Assembly (NCBI RefSeq): GCF_036884255.1
Contig: NZ_CP145605.1
Location: forward strand, 1,302,001 to 1,366,000
Length of the DNA: 64,000 bases
Source of the DNA: Paenibacillus tundrae
Lineage (GTDB): Bacteria; Bacillota; Bacilli; Paenibacillales; Paenibacillaceae
Direction: 5' to 3'
A model generated the notes under the pieces. The model was not told the DNA's origin. It made no database searches and was given only the letters and a program-made list of their open reading frames with translations. Position 1 is the stretch's first letter. Every line of letters starts with the position of its first letter. The position numbers were made by a program, and so were the translations under genes. Positions 9,348-17,587 of the stretch are shown here, piece by piece.

Positions 9348-9857
9348 CTAATCTATAGCAGGTTTGGTATACCAGAAAAGACTGTAGTCATTCATGATAG
9401 AGGCATGGCCTAATTGACGCAGCATCGTAGAGATGTTCCCCCGATGGTACGTTCCGTGATTAATGAGGTGAAAGACGATCTCTGCAAGGCGCGTATCCCG
9501 AATTCCCGCAAATGGATTATCCAGCAGAATCGTCTGTTCCAGATCGATGTGATCTAGAAACCACGTTGTATATTGCTCTGATAACTCTGCAAATCTCTGA
9601 CTGTAGTCCTCCACAGCATCGTAGATCTCTTCATTCCGTGGCATGCATAGTTGTAGAGCTTCGGGCATACTGACACCTGTTAAGACTAGATACCACATTT
9701 GATCAACGGCATACATATGACTTAGTGCGTGAGCAATGGTAGGAAATGAACTGTTCACCTCCTGATGTAACAGGCTGTCCGGCAATTCTTGAATCCTCCC
9801 TAGAATGGTGTGTGTGGCCCATGTGTGGTATTGATACATTTCTTGCGGATGGTTCAT
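9348..9857 (-). CDS. DinB-family protein
   Basis: A 169-residue four-helix protein of the DinB/YfiT-like metalloenzyme family. Family-type His residues are visible in IAHALSHMYAVDQMWY, LINHGTYHRG and the N-terminal YHTWA motif, which together form the usual three-His metal site. Relatives include thiol-dependent transferases and stress-induced proteins, so the exact reaction is unknown. The ATG follows AAGGAGATGATCGC. It probably forms an operon with the YdeI-like gene, downstream of a WYL regulator on the same strand. Confidence 0.85.
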   Translation of the reverse strand: MNHPQEMYQYHTWATHTILGRIQELPDSLLHQEVNSSFPTIAHALSHMYAVDQMWYLVLTGVSMPEALQLCMPRNEEIYDAVEDYSQRFAELSEQYTTWFLDHIDLEQTILLDNPFAGIRDTRLAEIVFHLINHGTYHRGNISTMLRQLGHASIMNDYSLFWYTKPAID

Positions 9858-9912
9858 GCGATCATCTCCTTAGAATAGTCGTGAAGTGCAACTAACTTAC
9901 AGAGATGATTAT

Positions 9913-9950
9913 AAAAAAAGAAGTATGACAACAGCGTGTCATACTTCTTC
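9913..9950 (-). terminator. terminator after WYL regulator
   Basis: A 13-bp perfect stem (AAGAAGTATGACA with its complement, 6-base loop) is followed on the minus strand by seven T residues. It overlaps the stop of the WYL regulator, so the downstream DinB gene probably has its own promoter. Confidence 0.85.
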
Positions 9951-10869
9951 AATGTGATTTTTCATAAGGTCTAAGCGCGTTTTGCAGCTCTTCTCTTACG
10001 ATATCTCGCAGTTCGGTAGGTTCGAGGACCTCCGCACCACTTCCTAAACTTAATAAGAACGAACATAACCAACGGGCTTTCAATGGCTGATGAACTGCGA
10101 TTCGCATCGTCATGCTTCCATCATCATGAAATTGTTTGTCCGCTTGTTGAAAGTGATCCATGGCTTCCGCGAGTGCTCCCGGATTAACCTTGAACACCAC
10201 TTCTGTTGTCTGATTTTGCAGCGAGTCATCCCAAGTAGTCGTTGGTTCAATCCTGACAGAATGCGGTTGGAAAGTGTCAGAACTTAAGCTCACATTCATC
10301 ATCCGAGAGAGTCGGAACTCCCGATAATCCTGGCGTGTCAGACAGAATCCATATACGTACCAATTGCGATATTTAAAGTGTAGTCTCACAGGTTCCATTC
10401 GACGAGTTGTATGTTCATTTTTCGTATTAATGTAATCGAATTGGATAATCCGATATTCCGTAATGCCTTCTCGCAGATATGGCAGGGCATCAGGTTCCGT
10501 TCGACGTGTTTCCAGATCTATAGATAAACTTGATATCTGATGCTCCGGTCCAATCGTTTGCAGTCGCTCAATCGTTCCTTGTACTCGTCCATCATCGAAG
10601 ACAGTGGAGAGACTGCTGAGTACTGTAATAAGGGAATTGACATCGTATGAGCCGAGTAAGCTTTTGTCCATTTTATATCCATCAATGATGCCATATCCGC
10701 CTTTAAGTCCTTGATGAGAGACGACGGGGAAGCCAGCTGCACAGATGACATCAATGTCTCGATAGATCGTCCTTGGAGAAACGTGAAACTCTTCCGCCAA
10801 TGTAGAAGCAGACAACACCTCATGGTTCAAGAGCTTGAATATGATCGAGATTAAACGTTCCAATTTCAT
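9949..10869 (-). CDS. HTH-WYL transcriptional regulator (YafY-like)
   Basis: A 306-residue regulator with an N-terminal winged helix-turn-helix (FHVSPRTIYRDIDVICAAG) and a central-to-C-terminal WYL ligand domain, followed by the WCX extension. WYL domains sense small ligands or nucleic acid in many regulators. I start at ATG 10869 rather than the adjacent TTG because of the spacing to GCGGGG upstream. It lies 91 bases upstream of the DinB/YdeI pair and may control it or itself. Confidence 0.85.
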   Translation of the reverse strand: MKLERLISIIFKLLNHEVLSASTLAEEFHVSPRTIYRDIDVICAAGFPVVSHQGLKGGYGIIDGYKMDKSLLGSYDVNSLITVLSSLSTVFDDGRVQGTIERLQTIGPEHQISSLSIDLETRRTEPDALPYLREGITEYRIIQFDYINTKNEHTTRRMEPVRLHFKYRNWYVYGFCLTRQDYREFRLSRMMNVSLSSDTFQPHSVRIEPTTTWDDSLQNQTTEVVFKVNPGALAEAMDHFQQADKQFHDDGSMTMRIAVHQPLKARWLCSFLLSLGSGAEVLEPTELRDIVREELQNALRPYEKSH

Positions 10870-11025
10870 CAAGTATCCCCGCCCAGTATCCCTTTTTGTT
10901 ATTGCAGGCCATATTATATCACAGTGTCATGAACGAGAAGGGATTTGTCTTCTAATGACTTTAAGGTAAGTCACTAATTGCTGATGCGCAAACTTAACTT
11001 AGCTATAACGTGAGATGAAAATAAC

Positions 11026-11052
11026 AAAAAAGAGTGCTGATACGCACTCTTT
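11026..11052 (-). terminator. terminator after ArsR-type regulator
   Basis: AAAGAGTGC pairs with GCACTCTTT around a 6-base loop, with a T-run following on the minus strand. It lies about 120 bases beyond the stop of the regulator gene; no convincing gene lies between. Confidence 0.7.
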
Positions 11053-11170
11053 CTAAGCCGCGATATTATTACGCTGATTCGTGATAATAAGCAGTAATGC
11101 AAGCAGTTAAGCCAAGCAGTGATAGCATGGAAGGAGGTGCTTTTTCTATCGGTGTTCATTCAAGCTTGTG

Positions 11171-12088
11171 TTAATCTTCTTGTACGTTGTAGAGCACACG
11201 GGCGAGTAGACCTTGGCCGTAATTACCGAAATGTTTGCCAAAGATCGTGAGTCCACGTTTGTTGACAGGTTCTTCTGTCACTGCAATGCGGAAGAGGATA
11301 TCACTTTTGTAGTCCAGTCCAATATCATCTAACGTCACATCCGAAATGCGACAGCCGTCGATATAGCTACCTTCTTGCGTGATTCGAATCAGCTTCAGCA
11401 TGCCATACTGATTAAGGTGAGGCGGCCACCAGTCTGGATTAAACGTTCCACGTGTATTGCCAAAATCACCTGGACTCGTCCAGCAGCCAATCTCGATACC
11501 GTTGATGTGAAAGTAAATATCTGAAGGGTAGTTATCGCAATAGCCGGGTGATTCCGAACCGAGTTCCATGGAGAGTTGAATCTCACTAAATGACTGATTC
11601 GGTTTCAGATAATTGGGAATGCGATACTCCAAATAACCTTCCGCAAGCCAGATCATCTCCGCATCAATCCGTAATGGATCTGCGAAATAACGTGGGTCAT
11701 CGAATTCCCCAACGATACTGTCCCGAGTCGCAAGTCCACAAGTAGGGGCAGCCTGATAATCACTATAATGTCCTACTTGAATCTCTACTTCATAACGGTT
11801 ATTAATCTCCTGCGAACGCAGATCCACCATCAGCTTCTCCTCATTGAGATAGCAAATTTTCTGGATTCCATGTTTGCCGACAGCGGTATTTATTTCGATT
11901 AAACCGCTCTCCTCCAGCTTTTTGATATGCATTGTAATTGCTCCGTTGCTAAGTCCCAGCTTGGTCGCAAGATCATTGAGATTAAGGCTCTGGTTCTTCG
12001 CCAGTAGTTCAATGATCTGTATCCGAATCTCCGAACTGAGGGCTTTAAAGATGTTCACACCCGACTTCAGATCCTTAATATAAATCAT
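11171..12088 (-). CDS. ArsR-type winged-helix regulator with C-terminal ligand domain
   Basis: The first 90 residues form a winged helix of the ArsR kind (FKALSSEIRIQIIELLA, then LGLSNGAITMHIKKLEESGLI). The remaining 210 residues are beta-rich, with many Trp, Tyr and Gly, and look like a carbohydrate- or ligand-binding sandwich. This architecture is much longer than metal-sensing ArsR proteins and lacks their Cys metal sites. It is divergent from the arabinan importer operon and is its most likely regulator by position (inference). The 5' flank carries a 169-bp repeat insertion. Confidence 0.8.
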   Translation of the reverse strand: MIYIKDLKSGVNIFKALSSEIRIQIIELLAKNQSLNLNDLATKLGLSNGAITMHIKKLEESGLIEINTAVGKHGIQKICYLNEEKLMVDLRSQEINNRYEVEIQVGHYSDYQAAPTCGLATRDSIVGEFDDPRYFADPLRIDAEMIWLAEGYLEYRIPNYLKPNQSFSEIQLSMELGSESPGYCDNYPSDIYFHINGIEIGCWTSPGDFGNTRGTFNPDWWPPHLNQYGMLKLIRITQEGSYIDGCRISDVTLDDIGLDYKSDILFRIAVTEEPVNKRGLTIFGKHFGNYGQGLLARVLYNVQED

Positions 12089-12111
12089 ATGTGTTGGTCC
12101 TTTCCCCGTTC

Positions 12112-12312
12112 ACTGTTAGATAGGTTATTCAAAAAGTCAGCTTTTGATTACGAAGGATGTCTGACGACATCTCAGCGTCGAATATGGACTTCAGCCGAAA
12201 TTTCCGTTGCTCACGTAGCTTGATCTACGCTCCGCTACTCTATTTCTATCTTCATCCCATCTTCTCGGTACTGAAAACCATCCTTTTTGAACACGTACTG
12301 TTAGATAGGTTA
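12112..12312. repeat. MITE-like element flanked by 16-bp direct repeats
   Basis: A 169-bp segment (12128-12296) has inverted ends reading TTCAAAAAG on the left and CTTTTTGAA on the right. It is flanked by two identical 16-bp direct copies of ACTGTTAGATAGGTTA (12112-12127 and 12297-12312). No coding potential is convincing. The arrangement looks like a small non-autonomous insertion with a target duplication, or a dispersed repeat placed by recombination. Confidence 0.6.
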
Positions 12313-12506
12313 GTGCACATTTCTATATTTTATTTTAGATAAGTATAAATGATTATAAGATAGATGGGAAGGGTAGAGCCAAGAAGCCTATCTTCTTTAT
12401 TATCGTACGATTGATTATACAAATGAAGGTTTGTTTATCAAGGTAGTGTTACATATAAACATTTAAATTGTTTCATTAATCTTTGAAATAAACCATTGAA
12501 AAGTAT

Positions 12507-12520
12507 TGTAACCGCTTTTA
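12507..12520 (+). promoter_or_regulatory. cre-like site upstream of arabinan importer
   Basis: TGTAACCGCTTTTA matches the CcpA consensus TGWAANCGNTNWCA at 13 of 14 positions and shares TTGTAACCGCT with the site ahead of the xylosidase. Confidence 0.45.
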
Positions 12521-12784
12521 TAATTCTATTATACCTAAAATACTTTAACACTTCATGAATCAAATGCATCATTTGGTTAAGAAAAGATCGAAACTTCCCT
12601 CTATCACCTCCCTGGTGTCAAAATTTCAAACGATGAAAATCATAGGTTAATCCACGGTTATAAACCCTAAGGAACACTCCCAAACATATTTTATTTTATA
12701 AAAATATAAAATGTTTTAATAAAGTATTGACTAAAGTGATTAGTGTTTGATAAATTTAACAACAGAAATCTTATTTCACGCAAT

Positions 12785-12798
12785 TGAATACGGTTACA
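12785..12798 (-). promoter_or_regulatory. cre-like site just upstream of the lipoprotein ribosome site
   Basis: On the minus strand TGTAACCGTATTCA matches TGWAANCGNTNWCA at 13 of 14 positions. Its place about 24 bases before the start codon would suit a road-block type of repression. Confidence 0.45.
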
Positions 12799-12821
12799 AA
12801 TTCAGATCAGGAGGGGTTCAG

Positions 12822-14165
12822 ATGTTAAAGAAAAAGAGTTGGGTCACGTTTATGCTTCTTATGCTGGTTACTGCACTTGTCTTAGCAGGTTGCGGTGGAG
12901 ATAGCGGTGGGGCGAGCGGTAACAAAGAACTGACATTTATGTTCCGAGGCGGTACAGATGAACAGAAGGCTTATCAAGCGGTTGTCAAAAAGTTTGAAGA
13001 AGAGAATCCTGGTATCAAAGTTAAATTGATTGTAACGGCTGCAGATCAATATGCTACTAAGCTGAGAGCAGCGATCACGGGCAATAGCTTGCCAGATATT
13101 TTTTATTTTAACCCTGGTGACGTGAAAGCGTATGTGAACAGTAATGTATTGATGAATCTGACTCCTTATGTTGAAAATAACCCGGATGTAAATTTGGATA
13201 ATATTTGGAAATACGGTGTGGATTTATATCGTTATGATGGCCAAATGGCAGGACAAGGAGACCTTTACGGTATGCCGAAAGATCTTGGTCCATTCGCACT
13301 TGGTTATAACAAAACGCTGTTTGAACAAGAAGGCATTCCACTCCCAGACAAGGACAAGCCATATACGTGGGATGAGTTCATTCAAGTAAATCAGCAAGCA
13401 ACGAAGGATACGAACGGAGACGGCAAACCGGATGTATTCGGTACAGGCTTCAACGTAAACTGGGCACTTCAATCCTTCGTATGGAGTAATGGTGCTGACT
13501 GGTTAGATGAGACCAAAACGAAAGTAACGATTGACGATCCGAAATTTGCGGAAGCGCTACAATTTTTCGCAGACATGCAGAATAAATACAAAATCACACC
13601 TTCTATTGAAGAAGCACAAACCCTGGATACGTACCAACGTTGGATGAAAGGGGAAATGGCATTCTTCCCTGTAGGTCCGTGGGATATGAGTACGTTTGAA
13701 GGGCTGCCTTTTGAATATGATCTGTTGCCATTCCCAGCTGGTTCTAGTGGTAAGTCCGCAACGTGGATCGGTTCCCTGGGTATCGGTGTTTCCGCCAAAA
13801 CGAAATACCCTGAAGAAGCAGCTAAACTGGTGAATTACCTTACAGCTTCTAAAGATGCAATGCAGCAGCTTGTCGATGCCAAAGTACAGATTCCGAACCT
13901 GCTCGACATGGCTGATGAATGGGCTAAAGATACATCAACGAAGCCAGCGAATAAACAGGAATTCATTGATATCGTTGAAGATTATGGTCGCTCCCTTCCA
14001 GGGAACTACACGTATAACGCAGAGTGGTACGACCTGTTCTTCACAGACGTTCAACCTGTGCTGGATGGCAAGATTACAGCTGCAGAGTATGTAAAACAGC
14101 AACAGCCGAAAATGCAGAAGTTGTTGGACAAAGCAGTAGAGCAAGAGAAAAAGTCTCAGAAATAA
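12822..14165 (+). CDS. carbohydrate ABC importer, solute-binding lipoprotein
   Basis: A 447-residue lipoprotein. After a Lys-rich start and hydrophobic core comes a lipobox ending LVLAGCGG, where the Cys is lipidated. The mature part is a cluster B sugar-binding protein ([12 protein letters not shown] opening, [21 protein letters not shown] and the PYTWDEF motif). It sits outside the membrane and hands oligosaccharides to the two permeases encoded downstream. Neighbouring arabinanases suggest arabino-oligosaccharides, as for AraN of Bacillus. The start at 12822 is set by AGGAGGGG 6 bases upstream; an in-frame ATG further upstream would spoil the signal peptide. Confidence 0.9.
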   Translation: MLKKKSWVTFMLLMLVTALVLAGCGGDSGGASGNKELTFMFRGGTDEQKAYQAVVKKFEEENPGIKVKLIVTAADQYATKLRAAITGNSLPDIFYFNPGDVKAYVNSNVLMNLTPYVENNPDVNLDNIWKYGVDLYRYDGQMAGQGDLYGMPKDLGPFALGYNKTLFEQEGIPLPDKDKPYTWDEFIQVNQQATKDTNGDGKPDVFGTGFNVNWALQSFVWSNGADWLDETKTKVTIDDPKFAEALQFFADMQNKYKITPSIEEAQTLDTYQRWMKGEMAFFPVGPWDMSTFEGLPFEYDLLPFPAGSSGKSATWIGSLGIGVSAKTKYPEEAAKLVNYLTASKDAMQQLVDAKVQIPNLLDMADEWAKDTSTKPANKQEFIDIVEDYGRSLPGNYTYNAEWYDLFFTDVQPVLDGKITAAEYVKQQQPKMQKLLDKAVEQEKKSQK

Positions 14166-14273
14166 GTTAATCAACGAGAGATTGCTAGAAAGCTTCGAGC
14201 CCTTCGAGCGAGAAGCGAACTACACAAGGTGAATCAGAGTTAAGTTGGTAAATTTCGTGTTGCATAGAAAAGC

Positions 14274-14313
14274 GATGCCAGCAGCCTGCTATCACGCTGC
14301 TGGCATCATTTTT
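14274..14313 (+). terminator. strong hairpin between binding protein and permease genes
   Basis: A perfect 12-bp stem (GATGCCAGCAGC, 10-base loop, complement) is followed by ATTTTT. Such hairpins after a binding-protein gene usually stop part of the transcription or protect the upstream mRNA, giving more lipoprotein than permease. Confidence 0.8.
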
Positions 14314-14351
14314 GGATTCCATACTTGATATTAGAAACAGGGGTGAGCGCA

Positions 14352-15242
14352 GTGAATACAAAGTCTAGCTTGTATCGCAAAGAGAGGCTGTATGGATATT
14401 TGTTTATTACACCTCCAATTCTCGGTCTGCTGATCTTTGTTCTGTTCCCTTTCTTATATTCGTTGTACGGTTCGTTCACGGATTGGGATGGCTTGGGACA
14501 GATGAACTTTATCGGTTTAGCCAATTTTAAAGATTTGCTCACAGATGATCTATTTTACAAAGCGATGTTTAACACCTTTTATCTGATGCTGGGGATTCCG
14601 ATTGGATTGTTACTTGCACTCTTGCTCGCAATGGGCTTGAATCGCAAAATTCCTGGTACAACGACGTTCCGCGTGATCTATTATATTCCCGTTATTTCTT
14701 CTCTTGCAGCCGTTTCCATCATGTGGAACTGGGCTTATAACGGAGATTATGGATTGGTTAATCAGTTCCTTGCGCTCTTCGGCATTGAAGGGCCTAACTG
14801 GCTGGCTAACAAAGATACAGTCAAACCAGCGCTCATTATTATGACGGTGTGGAAAGGTCTGGGTTACACCATGTTGCTGTACCTAGCTGCCCTACAAAGC
14901 GTATCACGTACATACTACGAGGCGGCTGAGCTGGACGGAGCGAACGGGTTCCAGATCTTCCGTAACATCACCTGGCCGATGGTGAAGCCAGTGACCTTCT
15001 TCCTCGTGGTTACCAATATTATTGGTGGCTCCCAGATCTTTACCGAGATGAACATTATGACCCCTACAGGCGGTCCTGAGTATTCATCGGCGTCGATCGT
15101 TTTCTACATCTGGCAAAAAGCGTTCAGCAACCTGCAAATGGGTTACGCCTCAGCGATGGCCATGATTCTAGGTATTTTCATCTTTGTCATTACTTTGGTG
15201 CAATTCAAATTAAACGAAAGATCAGCCTATGATGGGGATTGA
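14352..15242 (+). CDS. carbohydrate ABC importer permease, MalF/AraP type
   Basis: A 296-residue inner-membrane permease of the CUT1 sugar importer group with six hydrophobic spans. The conserved EAA loop is visible as YYEAAELDGANGFQIFRNITWP and couples to the ATPase. I choose the GTG at 14352 because an AGGGGTG site lies about 7 bases before it; a TTG 27 bases earlier lacks one. It pairs with the next permease. No ATPase gene is present, so a shared MsmX-like ATPase is expected. Confidence 0.9.
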   Translation: MNTKSSLYRKERLYGYLFITPPILGLLIFVLFPFLYSLYGSFTDWDGLGQMNFIGLANFKDLLTDDLFYKAMFNTFYLMLGIPIGLLLALLLAMGLNRKIPGTTTFRVIYYIPVISSLAAVSIMWNWAYNGDYGLVNQFLALFGIEGPNWLANKDTVKPALIIMTVWKGLGYTMLLYLAALQSVSRTYYEAAELDGANGFQIFRNITWPMVKPVTFFLVVTNIIGGSQIFTEMNIMTPTGGPEYSSASIVFYIWQKAFSNLQMGYASAMAMILGIFIFVITLVQFKLNERSAYDGD

Positions 15243-15269
15243 TGGTCAAGGGAAAGGAGTGAACCGGAG

Positions 15270-16112
15270 ATGTCTTACAGTCAAAGAAGGAAAGTAACGA
15301 ACTCGATTATTTTTATCATACTTGCGATTGGCGCTATTGCGATGGTTGCCCCATTGATCTGGATGCTGTCCACGTCGTTGAAGGAGAAACAGGATGTATT
15401 TGCACTTCCTCCTGTGTGGATTCCAGAAGTGTTCCAATTTGAAAAGTATAAAGAAATCTGGGAAGCTGGCCCGTTACTCAGCGGGATCAAAAATAGCTTG
15501 ATCATTGCATTGAGTGTCACTGTGGTCGGTACGTTTACGTCCAGTATCGCCGCTTTTGCTTTTGCCAAATTGAGATTTCCACATAAAAACAAATTGTTTC
15601 TAGCTCTGCTTGCATCCATGATGATTCCTTATCCAACTGTCATGATTCCACAATTCATGATGTTCTCTAAGCTTGGTTGGGTAGATACACTACTGCCGCT
15701 GATTGTACCTGGGTTGTTCGGTAACGTCATTATGATCTTCTTCCTGCGGCAATATCTGCTTAGTGTCCCAGATGCAATTATAGAAGCAGCCAAAATTGAT
15801 GGAAGTTCCTATTTCCGGCTCTATTCTAGTATCACCTTCCCACTGATCAAACCTGCGATTGCGGCACAGTTAATTCTGTGGTTCATGGGAATCTGGAATG
15901 ATTATCTGGCTCCAATCATCTATCTGAACTCGCCAGAGAAGCAGACCTTACAGCTTGTTATCGCAAACTTCAATGCGACCTATGCGATTCAGACGGATTA
16001 TCCGCTTATTATGGCTGCGTCCATCGTTGCGTTGCTCCCAGTACTCATTGTCTTCTTGGTCTTCCAGAAGCAAATTATTGAATCTGTTGCGATTTCTGGA
16101 GTAAAGGGATGA
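15270..16112 (+). CDS. carbohydrate ABC importer permease, MalG/AraQ type
   Basis: The second CUT1 permease, 280 residues and about six spans. The EAA loop appears as IIEAAKIDGSSYFRLYSSITFP. The N-terminal region has the usual MalG-like opening (MVAPLIWMLSTSLK). It lies 27 bases after the first permease, and its stop overlaps the start of the arabinanase gene (ATGA), so these genes form one operon. Confidence 0.9.
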   Translation: MSYSQRRKVTNSIIFIILAIGAIAMVAPLIWMLSTSLKEKQDVFALPPVWIPEVFQFEKYKEIWEAGPLLSGIKNSLIIALSVTVVGTFTSSIAAFAFAKLRFPHKNKLFLALLASMMIPYPTVMIPQFMMFSKLGWVDTLLPLIVPGLFGNVIMIFFLRQYLLSVPDAIIEAAKIDGSSYFRLYSSITFPLIKPAIAAQLILWFMGIWNDYLAPIIYLNSPEKQTLQLVIANFNATYAIQTDYPLIMAASIVALLPVLIVFLVFQKQIIESVAISGVKG

Positions 16113-17587
16113 TCTCGTTGAAAAAGCGTGGCTGGAACATAAACAAGAGAGGAGTGGTTGCTTCAATGCTATTGTTCCTGTTGATTGGTGCGACGGGTTG
16201 TTCTGGAGAGGGGGCAGAGGCAGATGTGCCTCGCCCAACCTTTCCTGCGGAACCACAAGATACCTTACTGTATGACAACTCCATATTAGATGATGAGTCT
16301 CGTTGGACAGTAAATAATGCTCATGATCCAGCGATTATTAAAACAGATCAGGGTTACTATGTATATTCGACGGATGTTCGTGTTGCCGGAGAGCCTAAGC
16401 CTGGCGTGATGGTGCGAAAATCAGAGGATCTTATCAACTGGACATGGGTAGGTCAAGCCCTGCCGGGCATTCCGCAGGAAGCATTGGACTGGACAGGAGC
16501 CGTGAATTTATGGGCACCTGATGTTACGAAGGTAGGAGATACGTACCGCATGTATTACTCGGCTTCTACTTTTGGCAGCACGCGGTCAGCCATTGGTTTG
16601 CAGACATCCACTTCTCCAGAAGGGCCTTGGAAAGACGAAGGACTTGTAGTGAGCACATCGGAGAACGAACAGGATAAACTAAATGCCATTGATGCGAATC
16701 CTGTGTTGGATGCCGACGGCAATCCGTGGATGGTGTACGGCTCATTCTTCGATGGTATTTATATTGCGCCACTCGATCCAGACACGGGCAAGTTCAAGGA
16801 AGAGGGTTATGGTACTCGTATTGCCGCACGTGATCGGGCTACCGAAGAGGGTGCAGTAGAGGGGCCGTATATCATATACCATCCTGAATTTAAAAAGTAT
16901 TATCTGTTTGTCTCATATGACTCCTTATTCGAGGATTACAACGTAAGGGTCGCGCGCGCTGATTCAATTACAGGCCCATACACGGATATAAACGGTATGA
17001 ACATGCTGGATACAGATCATCTGCCACAATACGAAATTGGAACAAAAGTGGTAGGGGGTTATCGCTTTACAGAGGGAGAGGGCTGGGTTGCTCCAGGTCA
17101 TAACTCAGTACTGCAAGACGGTGACGATTATTACATCGTGCATCATGCTAGAGGGGAGACGGATAAAAACTGGCCGTACCTGCATGTTCGTAAAATGTTA
17201 TGGACGAAGGACGGTTGGCCGGTCGTCTCTCCCGAACGTTACGCTGGCGAGACGGTACAGGATATTCCTAAGTCTATGATTGCTGGGGAATGGGAAGGTA
17301 TGGAGCTTGATCCGTCTGTTGACGGACAGGTTCAAGCATCTCCATTTACCTTACAGCGTAACGGCAAAGTCACAAGCGAAAACGATTCAGGTACGTGGAC
17401 ATTCGATGGCAAACACACACTCACGATTGAGTGGAAGGAACGTAACTCGAACGGAGCCTCCACAGAGGAGCTACAACTGCTCCCGTCGTGGGACTGGGAA
17501 CTGAGCAAGCCAACCCTTGTGGTCACAGGTCTGAATGACCGCGGCATTGCCGTATGGGGGAAACAACTGAGCGAAGAAAAAGAATGA
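16109..17587 (+). CDS. GH43 endo-1,5-alpha-L-arabinanase, lipoprotein
   Basis: A 492-residue secreted GH43 enzyme. The signal peptide ends in an ATGC lipobox (Cys31), which would anchor it on the outer face of the membrane. The catalytic triad is Asp73 (NAHDPAI), Asp195 (LNAIDANP) and Glu251 (GAVEGPY). The C-terminal 110 residues form the small beta-barrel domain common in AbnA-type arabinanases. It should cut the arabinan backbone into oligosaccharides for the importer encoded just upstream. The start overlaps the permease stop by 4 bases with GGAGTAAAGG ahead. The stop codon overlaps the first base of a tandem repeat array. Confidence 0.9.
   Translation: MISLKKRGWNINKRGVVASMLLFLLIGATGCSGEGAEADVPRPTFPAEPQDTLLYDNSILDDESRWTVNNAHDPAIIKTDQGYYVYSTDVRVAGEPKPGVMVRKSEDLINWTWVGQALPGIPQEALDWTGAVNLWAPDVTKVGDTYRMYYSASTFGSTRSAIGLQTSTSPEGPWKDEGLVVSTSENEQDKLNAIDANPVLDADGNPWMVYGSFFDGIYIAPLDPDTGKFKEEGYGTRIAARDRATEEGAVEGPYIIYHPEFKKYYLFVSYDSLFEDYNVRVARADSITGPYTDINGMNMLDTDHLPQYEIGTKVVGGYRFTEGEGWVAPGHNSVLQDGDDYYIVHHARGETDKNWPYLHVRKMLWTKDGWPVVSPERYAGETVQDIPKSMIAGEWEGMELDPSVDGQVQASPFTLQRNGKVTSENDSGTWTFDGKHTLTIEWKERNSNGASTEELQLLPSWDWELSKPTLVVTGLNDRGIAVWGKQLSEEKE

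Larger units (their letters stand above)
12313..12821 (+). promoter_or_regulatory. promoter region of the arabinan importer operon
   Basis: About 500 AT-rich bases without a gene separate the regulator and the repeat from the solute-binding gene. They hold two cre-like elements (12507-12520 and 12785-12798), listed separately, and AT-rich stretches suited to promoters. The segment ends in AGGAGGGG, the ribosome site of the lipoprotein gene. Confidence 0.5.

Noticed and set aside
10974..11159. 61-codon minus-strand frame downstream of the ArsR-type regulator
   Set aside because: It runs through the terminator hairpin and has no ribosome site.
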